Below are positions 9,583 through 22,304 of a DNA stretch of 64,000 nucleotides, piece by piece; within the stretch, counting starts at the first letter, position 1, and each line of letters begins with the position of its first letter. Made by a program: the position numbers and the translations under genes. The notes beneath the pieces were generated by a model that did no database searches, was not told the origin of the DNA, and was given only the letters and a program-made list of their open reading frames with translations. This stretch comes from Dipteris shenzhenensis (taxonomy: Eukaryota; Polypodiophyta; Polypodiopsida; Gleicheniales): NCBI GenBank assembly GCA_047967505.1, contig CM106540.1; one strand, 5' to 3'.

Positions 9583-12500
9583 GCAAGGTGCAGTAGTAAC
9601 AATTACATAAATATTAGTCTCTTTTTAATAATCTACTCATTTATTGTAATTTTTGATTAGTACTTAATTTATTGGTGGGAGAAGTTATCCGATCAAGTAC
9701 TCATCAGATGGACATGCCAAGTTATCCTTTGCATGGTCGATCGAGCATTAAATACTATTTTTGCTCTAGTGTCATGCACATCCGTTCAAAAACATGAGCC
9801 TACTAGGTATGTTATCCAATCAAGCACTAATGGGATGCATGTGCCACTTTGCATTAAAGTCAATTCCACCTAGTTGAAGGTGTGTGCAAAGTATTATGCC
9901 CATCGGATATGCTTTGCATTGTCGATCAAGCATAAAACACCGTTTTTGCCTTAGTGTCATGCACAACCATGAAAAAACATGGTCCTAAGTGTGTTAATCA
10001 AACAAGTACTTATTGGATGGGGGCTCCACTTTTCACGCAAGTTTGTTTCAACTAGGTTGAGATGCATGCAAAGTATTGTCACCATCAGATATGCTCTGCA
10101 TGGTTGATTATGCATTATACAACGTTCTTCCCGTAGTGATATGCACATCTGCAAAAAAACACGCCCTTAGGTATATTATGTAACCAAGTACTACTTATCG
10201 GATGGGTGTGCCTCTTTGACAAAATTCAATACCACCTAGATTTTGGCGTAGGAAAAGTATTGTTCCCATCGGATATGCTTTGCATGGTCGATCGAGCATT
10301 AAATACTATTTTTGCTCGTGTCATGCACATCCGTAAAAAAAACACGCTACTAGGTGTGTTATCCGATCAAGTACTTATGCCATGGGAATGCCACTTTGCA
10401 TGTAAGTCAATTCCACCTGGTTGAAGCTTTGTGCAAAGTATTGTGCCCATCGGATATGCTTTGCATTGTCGATCAAGCATAAAATACCGTTTTTGCCTTA
10501 GTGTCATGCACAACCATATAAAAACACGGTCCTAAGTGTATTAATCAAACAAGTACTTATCAGATGGGGGCTCCAATTTGCACGCAAGTCTGTTTCAACT
10601 AGGTTGAGATGCGTGCAAAGTATTGTCACCATTGGATATGCTCTGCATGGTCGATTACGCATTATACAACGTTTTTCCCATAGTGATATGCACATCCACA
10701 AAAAAACATGCCCTTAGGTATGTTATCTGACCAAGTACTTATCGGATGGGTATGCCTCTCTGAGAACATTTCAATACCACCTAGGTTAAGGTGTAGGAAA
10801 AGTATTGTGCCCATCGGCGGATATGCATTGCATGGTCGATTGAGCATTAAATATCATTTTTACCTTAGTGTCATGGACATCCGTAAAAATACACACTGCT
10901 AGGTGTGTTATCCGATCAAGTACTTATGCGATGGGAATGCCACTCTGTATGTAAGTCAATTCCACTTAGTTGAAGGTGTGTGCAAAGTATTGTGCCCATC
11001 AGATATACTTTGCATTGTTGATCAAGCATAAAACACCGTTTTTGCCTTTGTGTCATGCACAACCATATAAAAACACGGCCGTAGGTGTGTTATTCAAATA
11101 AGTACTTATCGGATGGGGGCTCCACTTTGCATGCAATTCTGTTTCAATTACATTGAGGTGCGTGCAAAGTATTGTCACCATCGGATATGCTTTGCATGGT
11201 CGATCTTGCATTATACACCATTTTTCCCTAGTGATATGGACATCCACAAAAAAACACGACATTAGGTGTGTTATCTGACCAAGTACTTATCGGATGGGTG
11301 TGCCTCATTGAGAACATTTCAATACCACCTAGGTTGAGGTGTACAAAAGTGTTGTGCCCATCGAATATCCTTTGCATGGTCGATCGAGCATTAAATACTA
11401 TTTTTGCTCTAGTGTCATGCACATCCATAAAAAAACACATTGCTAGGTATGTTATCCGATCAAGCACTTATGGTATGGGCATGCCACTTTGCATGTAATT
11501 CAATTCCACCTAGTTAAAGGTGTGTGCAAGGTATTGTGCCCATCTAATATGCTTTACATTGTCGATCAAGCATAAAATCCCGTTTTTGCCTTAGTGTCAT
11601 GCACAACCATGAAAAAACACGGTCCTAGGTGTGTTATTCAAACAAGTACTTATCGGATGGGGGCTCCACTTTGCACGCAAGTCCATTTCAACTATGTTGA
11701 GGTGTGTGCAAAGTATTGTCACCATCAGATATGATTTGCATGGTCGATCACGCATTATACACCGTTTCTTCCCTAGTGGTATGCACATCTGCAAAAAAAC
11801 ACGCCCTTAGGTATGTTATCTGACCGGGTACTTATCGGATGGGTGTGCCTCTTTGAGAACATTTCAATACCACCTAGGTTGAGGTATAGGAAAAGTATTG
11901 TGCCCATCGGATATGCTTTGCATGGTCGATCAAGCATTAAATACCATTTTTGCCTTAGTGTCATGCACATCCATAAAAAAACACGCTACTAGGTGTGTTA
12001 TCCGATCGAGCACTTATGCGATGGGAATGCCACTTTGCATGTAAGTCAATTCCACCTAGTTGAAGGTGTGTGCAAAGCATCGTGCCCATCAGATATGCTT
12101 TGCATTGTCGATCAAGCATAAAATACCGTTTTTGCCTTAGTTACATGCACAACCATGAAAAAACACGGTCCTAAGTGTGTTAATTAAACAAGTACTTATC
12201 GGATGGGGGCTCCACTTTGCACACAAGTCCGTTTCAACTAGGTTGAGGTGCACGCAAAGTATTGTCACCATCGGATATGCTTTGCATGGTCGATCACGCA
12301 TTATACACCAATTTTTCCCTAGTGATATGCACATCCACAAAAAAACACGCCCTTAGATGTGTTATCTGACGAAGTACTTATCGGATGGGTGTGCCTCTTT
12401 GAGAACATTTTGATACCACCTAGGTTGAGGTGTATGAAAAGTTTTGTGCCCATCGGATATCCTTTGCATGGTCGATTGAGCATCAAATACTATTTTTGCT

Positions 12501-14017
12501 CTAGTGTCATGCACATCTGTAAAAAAACACACTGCTAGGTATGTTATCCGATCAAGCATTTATGGGATGGGCATGCCACTTTGCATGTAAGTGAATTCCA
12601 CCTAGTTGAAGGTGTGTGCAAAGTATTGTGCCCATCAGATATGCTTTGCATTGTCGATCAAGCATAAAACTGTGTTTTTTCCTTAGTGTCATGCACAACC
12701 ATGAAAAAACACAGTCCTAGGTGTGTTATTCAAACTAGTACTTATCGGATGGGGGCTTCAGTTTACACACAAGTCTGTTTCAACTAGTTTGAGATGAGTG
12801 CAAAGTATTTTCACCATCAGATATGCTTTGCATGGTCGATCATGCATTATACACCATTTTTTCCCTAGTGATATGCACATCCGCAAAAAAACACACCCTT
12901 AGGTGTGTTATCTGACCAAGTACTTATCGGATGGGTGTGCCTCTTTGATAACATTTCAATACCACCTAGGTTGAGGTGTACGAAAAGTGTTGTGCCCATC
13001 GGATATCCTTTGCATGGTCGATCGAGCATTAAATACCATTTTCTCTCTAGTGTCATGCACATCTGTAAAAAAACATGCTGCTAGGTATGTTATCCAATCA
13101 AGCACTTATGGGATGGGCATGCGACTTTGCATGTAAGTCAATTCCACCTAGTTGAGGGTGTGTGCAAAGTATTGTGCCCATCGGATAAGCTTTGCATTGT
13201 CGATCAAGCATAAAACAACGTTTTTGCCTTAGTGTTATGCACAACCATGAAAAAACACGGTCCTAAGTGTGTTAATCAAACAAGTACTTATCGGATGGGG
13301 GCTCCAGTTTGCACGCAAGTCTATTTCAACTAGTTTGAGATGAGTGCAAAGTATTGTCACCATCCGATATGATTTGCATGGTCGATCATGCATTATACAC
13401 CATTTTTTCCCTAGTGATATGCACATCCGCAAAAAAACACGCCCTTAGGTGTGTTATCTAACCAAGTACTTATCGGATGGGTGTGCCTCTTTAAGAACAT
13501 TTCAATACCACCTAGATTAAGGTGTAGGAAAAGTATTGTGCCCATCGGATATGCTTTGCATGGTCGATCAAGCATTAAATACCATTTTTGCCTTAGTGTC
13601 ATGCACATCCGGAAAAAAACACGCTGCTAGGTGTGTTATCCAATCAAGTACTTATACGATGGGAATGCCACTATGCATGTAAGTCAATTCCACCTGGTTG
13701 AAGGTGTGTGCAAAGTATTGTGCCCATCGGATATGCTTTGCATTGTCGATCAAGCATAAAACACCGTTTTTGCCTTTGTGTCATGCACAACCATATAAAA
13801 ACACGGCCGTAGATGTGTTATTCAAATAAGTACTTATCAGATGGGGGCTCCACTTTGCACGCAAGTCTGTTTCAACTACGTTGAGGTGCGTGCAAAGTAT
13901 TGTCACCATCGGATATGCTTTGCATGGTCGATCACGCATTATACACCATTTTTTCCCTAGTGATATGGACATCCACAAAAAAACATGCCATTAGGCGTGT
14001 TATCTGACCAAATACTT

Positions 14018-14200
14018 ATCGGATGGGTGTGTATCATTGAGAACATCTCAATACCACCTAGGTTGATGCATACAAAAAGTTTTGTGCCCATCGGATATGC
14101 TTTGCATGGTTGATCAGGCATTATACACCGTTTCTTTTCTAGTGCTATGCACATCCGAAAAAAACACGCCCTTAGGTATGTTATCTGACCAAGTACTTAT
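14018..14200 (+). repeat. Hybrid A/C satellite monomer breaking the trimer register
   Basis: The unit starts like A (GGATGGGTGTGTATCATTG, CACCTAGGTTGATG) and ends like C (GCATTATACACCGTTTC, ACACGCCCTTAGGTATG). It is followed by another A monomer, so this higher-order unit has four monomers: equivalent C positions are 727 bp apart instead of about 547. This is the product expected of unequal exchange between misaligned monomers. Confidence 0.8.
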
Positions 14201-17200
14201 AGGATGGGTGTGCCTCTTTGAGAACATTTCAATACCACCTAGGTTGAGGTGTACGAAAAGTATTGTGCCCATCGGATATGCTTTGCATGGTCAATCGAGC
14301 ATTAAATATTATTTTTGCTATAGTGTCATGCACATGCGTAAAAAAACACGCTGCTAGGTGTGTTATCTAATCAAGCACTTATGCAATGGGCGTGCCACTT
14401 TCCATGTAAGTCAACTCCACCTAGTTGAAGGTGTGTGCAAAGTATTGTGCCCATCGGATATGCTTTGCATTGTCGATCAAGCATAAAACACCGTTTTTGC
14501 CTTAGTGTCATGTACAACCATATAAAAACACGGCCGTAGGTGTGTTATTCAAATAAGTACTTATCGGATGGGGGCTCCACTTTTCATGCAAGTCAGTTTC
14601 AACTACTTTGAGGTGCGTGCAAAGTATTGTCACCATCAGATATGCTTTGCATGGTCGATCACGCATTATACACACCATTTTTTCCCTAGTGATATGGACA
14701 TCCGCAAAAAAACATGCCATTAGGTGTGTTATCTGACCAAGTACTTATCCGATGGGTGTGCCTCATTGAGAACATTTCAATACCATCTAGGTTGATGTGT
14801 ACGAAAAGTGTTGTGCCCATCAGATATCCTTTGCATGGTTGATCGAGCATCAAATACTATTTTTGCTCTAGTGTCATGCACATCCGTAAAAAAACACGCT
14901 GCTAGGTATGTTATCCGATCAAGCACTTATGGGATGGGCATGCCACTTTTCATGTAAGTCAATTCCACCTAGTTGAAGGTGTGTGCAAAGTATTGTGTCC
15001 ATCGGATATGCTTTGCATTGTCGATCAAGCATAAAACACTATTTTTGCCTTAGTGTCATGCACAAACATGAAAAAACACGGTCCTAGGTGTGTTATTCAA
15101 ACTAGTACTTATCGGATGGGGGCTCCACTTTGCATGCAAGTCCATTTCAACTATCTTGAATAGTGTGCAAAGTATTATCACAATCGGATATTCTTTGCAT
15201 GGTCGATCACGCATTATACACCATCTTTTCCCTAGTGATATGCACATCCGTAAAAAAACACGCCCTTAGGTGTGTTATCTGACCAAGTACTTATCGGATG
15301 GGTGTGCCTCTTTGAGAACATTTCAATACCACCTAGGTTGAGGTGTACGAAAAGTGTTGTGCCCATCGGATATCCTTTCCATGGTCGATCGAGCAATAAA
15401 TACTATTTTTGCTCTAGTGTCATGCACATCTGTTAAAAAACAACGCTGCTAGGTATGTTATCCAATCAAGCACTTATGGGATGGGATTGCCACTTTGCAT
15501 GTAAGTCAATTCCACCTATTTGAAGGTGTGTGCAAAGTATTGTGCCCATCGGATATGCTTTGCATTGTCGATCAAGCATAAAACACCGTTTTTGCCTTAG
15601 TGTCATGCACAACCATATAAAAACACGGTCCTAGGTGTGTTATTCAAACTAGTACTTATCGGATGGGGGCTCCACTTTGTATGCAAGTCTGTTTCAACTA
15701 TGTTGAAGGGTGTTCAAAGTATTGTCACCATCAGATATGCTTTGCATGGTCGATCAAGCATTATACACCATTTTTTCCCTAGTGATATGCACATCCACAA
15801 AAAAATACGCCCTTAGGTGTGTTATCTGACCAAGTACTTATCGGATGGGTGTGCCTCTTTGAGAACATTTCAATACCACCTAGGTTGAGGTGTACGAAAA
15901 GTGTTGTGCCCATCGGATATCCTTTGCATGGTCGATTGAGCATTAAATACTATTTTTGCTCTAGTGTCATGCACATCTGTAAAAAAACATGCTGCTAGGT
16001 ATGTTATCCGATCAAACACTTATGGGATGGGCGTGCCACTTTGCATGTAAGTTGATTCCACCTAGGTGAAGGTGTGTGCAAATTATTGTACCCATCGGAT
16101 ATGCTTTGCATTGTCGATCAAGCATAAAACACCGTTTTTGCCTTAGTGTCATGCACAACCATGAAAAAACACGGTCCTAGGTGTGTTATTCAAACTAGTA
16201 CTTATCGGATGGGGGCTCCACTTTGCACGCAAGTCTGTTTCAACTACATTGAGGTGTGTGCAAAGTATTGTCACCATCGGATATGCTTTGCATGGTCGAT
16301 TACGCATTATACACCATTTTTCCCCTAGTGATATGCACATCCGGAAAAAAACATGCCCTTAGGTGTGTTATTTGACCAAGTACTTATCGGATGGGTGTGC
16401 CTCTTTGAGAACATTTCAATACCACCTAGGTTGAGGTGTACGAAAAGTGTTGTGCCCATCAGATATCCTTTGCATGGTCGATCGAGCATTGAATACTATT
16501 TTTACTCTAGTGTCATGCACATCTGTAAAAAAACACCTGCTAGGTATGTTATCCGATCAAGCACTCATGGGATGGGCATGCCACTTTGCATGTAAGTGGA
16601 TTCTACCTAGTTGAAGGTGTGCGCAAAGTATTGTGCCCATCGAATATGCTTTCCATTGTCGATCAAGCATAAACACCATTTTTGCCTTAGTGTCATGCAC
16701 AACCATGAAAAAACACGGTCCTACATGTGTTATTCAAGCAAGTACTTATCGGATGGGGGCTCCAGTTTGCACGCAAGTCCGTTTCAACTAGGTTGAGATG
16801 CGTGCAATGGATTTTCACTATCGGATATGCTTTGCATGGTCGATCACGCATTATACACCATTTTTTCCCTAATGATATGCACATCCGTAAAAAAACACGC
16901 CATTAGGTGTGTTATCTGACCAAGTACTTATCGGATGGGTGTGCCTCATTGAGAACATTTCAATACCACCTAGGTTGAGGTGTACGAAAAGTGTTGTGTC
17001 CATCGGATATCCTTTGCATGGTCGATCTAGCATTAAATACTATTTTTACTCTAGTGTCATGCACATTTGTAAAAAAACACGCTGCTAGGTATGTTATCCG
17101 ATCAAGCACTTATGGGATGGGCGTGCCACTTTGCATGTAAGTCAATTCCACCTAGTTGAAGGTGTGTGCAGAGTATTGTGCCCATCGGATATGCTTTGCA

Positions 17201-17289
17201 TTGTCGATCAAGCCTAAAACACCGTTTTTGCCTTAGTGTCATGCACAACCATGAAAAAACACGGTCCTAAGTATGTTATTCAAACAAGT

Positions 17290-17475
17290 ACTTATCGGAT
17301 GGGGGCTCCACTTTGCATGCAAGTCCATTTTCACGATGTTGAGGTGTGTACAAAGTATTGTTGCCATTGGATATGATTTACATGGTCGATCACACATTAT
17401 ACACCGTTTTTGGCCTTGGTCATGTACAACCGTCAAAAAACACGGCCGTACGTGTGTTATTCAAATAAGTACTTA
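17290..17475 (+). repeat. Hybrid C/B satellite monomer, second register break
   Basis: The unit starts like C (GGATGGGGGCTCCACTTTG) and ends like B (GTTTTTGGCCTTGGTCATG, ACGGCCGTACGTGTG). It is followed directly by a full C monomer starting GGATGGGGGATCCAC, so two C starts lie about 181 bp apart. Confidence 0.75.
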
Positions 17476-19190
17476 TCGGATGGGGGATCCACTTTGCACA
17501 CAAGTCCATTTCAACTACGTTGAGGTGCGTGCAAAGTATTGCCACCATCGGATATGCTTTGCATGGTCGATCACGCATTATACACCATTTTTTCCCTAGT
17601 GATATGGACATCCACAAAAAAACACGCCATTAGGTGTGTTATCTGACCAAGTACTTATTGGATGGGTGTGCCTCATTGAGAACATTTAAATACCACCTAG
17701 GTCGAGGTGTACGAAAAGTGTTGTGCCAATTGGATATCCTTTGCATGGTCAATCGAGCATTAAAGACTATTTTTGCTCTAGTGTCATGCACATCCGTAAA
17801 AAAAACACGCTGCTAGGTATGTTATCCGATCAAGCACTTATGGGATCGGCGTGCCACTTTGCATGTAAGTTGATTCCACCTAGTTGAAGGTTTTTGCAAA
17901 GTATTGTGCCCATCGGATATGCTTTGCATTGTCGATCAAGCATAAAACATCGTTTTTGCCTTCGTGTCATGCATAACCATGAAAAAACACGGTCCTAGGT
18001 GTGTTATTCAAACAAATACTTATTGGATGGGGGCTCCACTTTGCATGCAAGCCTGTTTCGACTATTTTGAGGTGTGTGCAAAGTATTGTCACCATTGGAT
18101 ATGCTTTGCATGGTCGATCACGCATTATACACCATTTTTTCCTGAGTGATATGCACGTCCGCAAAAAAACATGCCCTTAGGTGTGTTATCTGACCAAGTA
18201 CTTATCGGATGGGTGTGCCTCTTTGAGAACATTTTAATACCACCTAGGTTGAGGCATACAAAAATTGTTGTGCCCATCAGATATCCTTTGCGTGGTAGAT
18301 CGAGCATTAAATACTATTTTTGCTCTAGTGTCATGCACATCCATAAAAAAACACCCTACTAGGTATGTTATCCGATCAAGCACTTATGGGATGGGCGTGC
18401 CACTTTGCATGTAAGTCGATTCCACCTAGTTGAAGGTGTGTGTAAAGTATTGTGCCCATCGGATATGCTTTGCATTGTCGAACAAGCATTAAACACTGTT
18501 TTGGCCTTAGTGTCATGCACAATCATCAAAAAACGCGGTCCTAGATGTGTTATTTGACTAAGTACTTATGGTATGGGCACGCCACTTTGCATGTAAGTCA
18601 ATAATACCTAGGTTGAGATGTGTGCAAAGTAGTGTGATGATTTCATATGCGTTGCATTGTCAATTAAGCATAAATCAGCGTTTTTGCCTTAGTGTCATGG
18701 ACAACAACCAATAAAAAACATGGTCCTAGGTGTGATATTCTAAAAAGTACTTATTGAATGGGCGTTCCAGTTTGCATGGAATACCATACCACTACTTTTG
18801 AGGCACGCGCAATTGTGCCCATCGGATATGCTTTACATGGTAGATTAAGTAGTAAATACCGTTTTTGGCCTTGGTGTCATGTACAACGGTCAAAAAACAC
18901 AATCATAGGTGTATTTTTCAAACAAGTACTTATCGAATGGGGATGCCACTTTGCACACAAGTCAATACTGCCTAGGTTGAGGAACGTGTAAAGTCTTGTG
19001 TCCATTGGATATGCTTTGCATAGTCGATCTCACATGATACACCATTTTGTTCCTAGTGTTATGCACGTCATAAAATACATTTGGAGGTGTGTTATCCGAA
19101 CAAGTACTTATGAGATGGGTGCACCACTTTGTATGCAAGTCAATAAGACCTAGGTTGAGGCGTGTACAAAGTTTTGTGCCCATCGAAGAA

Positions 19191-19950
19191 ATGTAGATGT
19201 GATAATATTAGAAAATTCTCTGTATGTGTATATGTGTGTCTGTGTGGCAAACAATTTTGATACAGAGTAAACACCTACACAAATTATGCACTTCATACCT
19301 TGAGTAAATAAGCTTGTTGATGAGGATAAATATGCCCTTGAATAAAAGCACAGTTGTTGTATGACCACAATAGGATCGCTTTGACACCTGTGATTTTGCC
19401 CACATGTAAGTTTGCAAATAGTATAAAAAATCATATAATAATATATTAATAGTTTGCAAATGTGTATAGCAAGTGAGTAATGGGAAGTGGAAGTGGGAGT
19501 GAGGAGGGAGGAGTGGAATGGGAGAGGGAAGTAATAGGGGTGTATGATAATAAGTATAAAAAATAGTATAATAATATATTAATAGTTTTCAAATGGCAAG
19601 TGAGTAATGGGAAGTGGAAGTGAGAGTGGGGAGGGAAGAATGGAATGGGAGAGGGGAATAAGGGAGTGAAATGAGTGAGGGAGTTAATAGGGGATGAAAA
19701 AGAGGAGGGTGAGATGGGGAAATATGGGATTTTGGGAAATGGGAGGAGTACGGGACGTGGTGGAAATGTGGGATGGGAGTGGTGGCAATGGGGAGGAAGA
19801 AGAAATGGATGGATGGGGGGAGGGCTAATGGAAGATTGGGATGAGGGATGGGGTCCAATGGGAGAGGGGAGTAATGGGAGCCAATGGGAGAGGGGATAAA
19901 TGAAAAGCCAATAGGAGAGAGGGGAGGAATGGAAAGCCAATAGGAGAGGA
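19191..19950 (+). repeat. Satellite exit and purine-rich (GGGAGTGGAATGGGAGAGG) tract with a duplication
   Basis: 19191-19430 is unique AT-rich DNA with a TGTGTATATGTGTGTCTGTG run. A segment containing TAATAATATATTAATAGTTT, then CAAGTGAGTAATGGGAAGTG and a GGGAGAGG tract, occurs twice, at about 19435-19535 and 19570-19650. From about 19785 (GGCAATGGGGAGGAAGAAGA) the sequence matches block B at about 44976. The minus-strand frames are proline-rich artefacts of a G-rich strand. Confidence 0.75.
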
Positions 19951-19954
19951 GGAG

Positions 19955-20120
19955 GAAAACCTAATTTTTCTTATATATAGTCTTCCTTCTTCATTCATTC
20001 TCCCCTCATTTCATTCATTGAAGCAAGAAAGCAAGGACGATCAAGAGAGCAAGGAAGGAAGAGCAAGAAAGCAAGAAAGAGCAAACTTACAAACTTTTTC
20101 TAGGTACTTGCAAAATTTTT
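19955..20120 (+). promoter_or_regulatory. Promoter-like module with TATA box, block A copy 1
   Basis: CTAATTTTTCTTATATATAG near 19960-19980 contains a good plant TATA box. It is followed by a pyrimidine-rich leader with CATTCATTCTCCCCTCATTTC and ATTGAAGCAAGAAAG, ending at TTTTTCTAGGTACTTGCAAA (a CTAG|GTACTT splice-donor-like site near 20103). The same arrangement occurs at 22305-22435, 45150-45310 and 47925-48045 (continuing at 48837). That gives four copies, each placed just before a long purine tract or the intron leading to the duplicated gene. The promoter role is inferred. Confidence 0.5.
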
Positions 20121-20164
20121 TGATTAATTCTTTTTCTAGATTTTTTTTTAAAATTTGAAGAGAG

Positions 20165-22030
20165 AGGAACTAGAGAGAGAAAGGTTCAGGGGAGGAGAAG
20201 AAGAGGATGGAGGGGCTGGAGGGAAGGGAGGAGGAAGGGAGGGAGAGGCTGGGGCTGAGTAGAGGGAGGAAAGGAGGAGGGAAGGGGGGACTGGGTCTCC
20301 CATGGAGGGGGGAAGGGGGGAGGGGAGGGGGGCTGGCGGCGGGGAGGGGGGGAAGGGAGGGGCTGGAGGGGGGGGAGAGGGAAGGGGGGGAGGAGGGGTG
20401 GGGAAAAGGGGGGGGGGCTGGGGGAAGGGCTGAGAGGGGGGGCGGGGGGGCTGGCGGCCACGGCCGCCAGCTCGGGGGCAGGGAAGGGGGTGGGTGGGGG
20501 GGAAGGGGGTGGGCGGGGTGAAGGGGGTGGAGGGCTGAGAGGGGGGGCGGGGGGACTGGGGGGCTGGCGACCGCAGCTGCCAGCTCGGGGGCAGGGAGGG
20601 GGGTGGGTGGGGGGGAAGGGGGTGGGAGGGGTGAAGGGGGGTGGGAGGGGCTGAGAGGGGGGGGGGCTAGCGGCCGCGACCGCCAACCTAGGGGAAGGGG
20701 GGGGGAAGGGGGGTGGGGAAGAGGGGGGGGAGGGCTGAGAGGGGGGGGGGCTGGGGGGCCACGAAGGGGGGTGGGGAAGAAGGGGGGGAGGGTTGAGAGG
20801 GGGGGGTTGGCAGCCGCAGCCGCTAACCCAGGGGAAGGTGGGAGGGGGGGGAGAGGGGGCAGGGAAGGGGGGTGGCGGGGGTGAAGGGGGGAGGGGGGTG
20901 CGAGAGGGGGGTGGCGGGGGTGAAGGGGGGAAGGGGGTGCAAGAGGGGGGTGTGCGAGAGGGGGGGGGCTGGGGGCCGCGAAGGGGGTGGGGAAGAGGGG
21001 TGCGAGAGGGGGGGGCTGGCGGCCGTGGTTGCCAGCCCAGGGGCCACGAAGGGGGGTGGGGAAGAGGGGGGGGCTACGCAGCCGCAAAGGGGGGGTGGGG
21101 AAGAGGGGTGCGAGAGGGGGGGGCTGGTAGCCACGGTCGCCAGCCCGAGGGCTGCAAAGGGGGGGGGGAAGAGGGGGGGGGAGGGCTGAGAGGGGGGGGT
21201 GGGGAAGAGGGGTGCGAGAGGGGGGGCGACTGCGAAGGGGGGGTGGGGAAGAGGGGTGCGAGAGGGGGGCGACCGCGAAGGGGGGGTGGGGAAGAGGGGT
21301 GCGAGAGGGGGGGCTGGCAGCCGTGGGGCCGCGAAGGGGGGGGAGGGCTGAGAGGGGGGGGGCTAGCAGCCGCGGCTCCAGCCCGGGGGAAGGGGGGGGG
21401 GAGAGGGGGCAGGGAAGGGGGGTGATGGGGGTAAAGGGGGGAGGGGGGTGCGAGAGGGGGGGGGCTAGGGGGCTGCGAAGGGGGGGTGGGGAAGAGGGGT
21501 GCGAGAGGGGGGGGCTGGCGACCACGGCCGCGAGCCCGGGGGCCACGAAGGGGGGGTGGGGAAGAGGGGGGGGGAGGCCTGAAAGGGGGTAGGGGGGAAA
21601 GGGGGTAGGGGAGGAAGGGGGTAGGGGGGGCTAACGGCCGCGGCCGCCAGCCCTGGGGAAGGGGGGAAGGGGGTGTGGAGGGGTAAGGGGTTGGGATGGG
21701 GCCGGGGGAAAGGGGTGGGACGAGGGGGGGGGGGAAAGGGGGGGGCAGAGGGGGAAGGGCAGGGGGGGAGTGGGAGGGGAGGGGTCGAGGGGGGGAGGGG
21801 TTTTGGCGACGGAGGGAGGGGAGGGGAGGGGAGGGGAGGGGAGGAGGGGAGGCGGGGGGTCGAGGGAGGGAGGAGTTTTGGCGGCGGAGGGAGGGGAGGG
21901 GAGGGGAAGGGGGGTGGGCGGGGGTCGAGGGAGGGAGGGAGGGAGGGGAGAGGAAGGAGAGAGAGGAGAGAGAGAGGGAGAGGAGAGGAGGGAGCAGAAG
22001 GAGAGGGAGGGGAGAGGAGGATATGACTTA
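20165..22030 (+). repeat. 1.9-kb G-rich tract punctuated by GC palindromes (block A)
   Basis: The plus strand consists of GGGGGAAGGGGGG and GGGGTGCGAGAGGGGGG units with many runs of five or more G. At intervals of roughly 50-150 bp a GC-rich element based on GCTGGCGGCC-N2-GGCCGCCAGC occurs. The clearest, at 20450-20471, has perfect 10-bp arms around AC. The last ~300 bp shift to GGAGGGGAGGGGA and GAGAGAGG. Long frames on both strands (Pro-rich on minus, Gly-rich on plus) reflect composition only. The tract could form G-quadruplexes and cruciforms. Confidence 0.9.
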
Positions 22031-22304
22031 CTATCATGAGCAAGAGCGACAAATAAGATTTGACTTATGAGAAGAATGAAAAGGACTTACGAGAAGAATG
22101 AAAAGGACTTACGAGAAAAACTATCGAGAAGAATGTTGAAGAAAGTATCAAAAAGAATGTTGAACACAAATTTGAATTTAAAAGGAACGTACGAGAAGAA
22201 AGTATGAGAAGAATGTTGAACACAAATTTGAATTCAAATTTATAATGAATTCAAATTTTCGTCTCTTTTTTGAAAATTCAAATTTATGCGTAGGAGGAGT
22301 GGGC
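22031..22304 (+). repeat. Short repeats of ACTTACGAGAAGAATGAA and GAATGTTGAACACAAATTTG
   Basis: A run of near-identical 20-40-bp units (GACTTACGAGAAGAATGAAA, AAGAATGTTGAACACAAATT, TGAATTCAAATTT) without coding potential. A longer version lies at 47520-47920 in block B. It links the G-rich tract to the second promoter-like module. Confidence 0.7.

Larger units (their letters stand above)
9676..19190 (+). repeat. 182-bp satellite array with trimeric higher-order repeat (~547 bp)
   Basis: About 50 head-to-tail monomers of 182-183 bp. The TTAT of the CTTATCGGATGGG motif recurs at 15291, 15474, 15656, 15838 and 16020. Three monomer types alternate: A (GGATGGGTGTGCCTCTTTG, ACACGCTGCTAGGTATG), B (GGATGGGCGTGCCACTTTG, ACACGGTCCTAGGTGTG) and C (GGATGGGGGCTCCACTTTG, ACACGCCCTTAGGTGTG). 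Like types therefore repeat about every 547 bp and are more alike than neighbours. All carry CCCATCGGATATGCTTTGCA, GGTCGATC and an AAAAAACAC run. Monomers are much diverged from about 18540 to 19190. Repeated ~65-codon minus-strand frames are by-products. Monomer length and higher-order structure resemble centromeric or heterochromatic satellites; no centromere function is shown. Confidence 0.95.

Noticed and set aside
9957-18307. Recurring ~65-codon minus-strand frames (CIMRDRPCKAYPMVTILCTHLN type) suggesting a multigene peptide family
   Set aside because: They recur exactly at the satellite period, with stops and shifts varying as random substitutions. They reflect the DNA repeat, not selected peptides.
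9676-19190. CRISPR-like or phage-like repeat array
   Set aside because: There are no spacers: monomers are contiguous 182-bp units, and the context is plant transposons.
20170-21546. 458-codon proline-rich minus-strand open frame in the G-rich tract
   Set aside because: A C-rich strand lacks stop codons by composition. The peptide is PPP/SPPL throughout, overlapping frames on both strands are equally open, and there is no domain.
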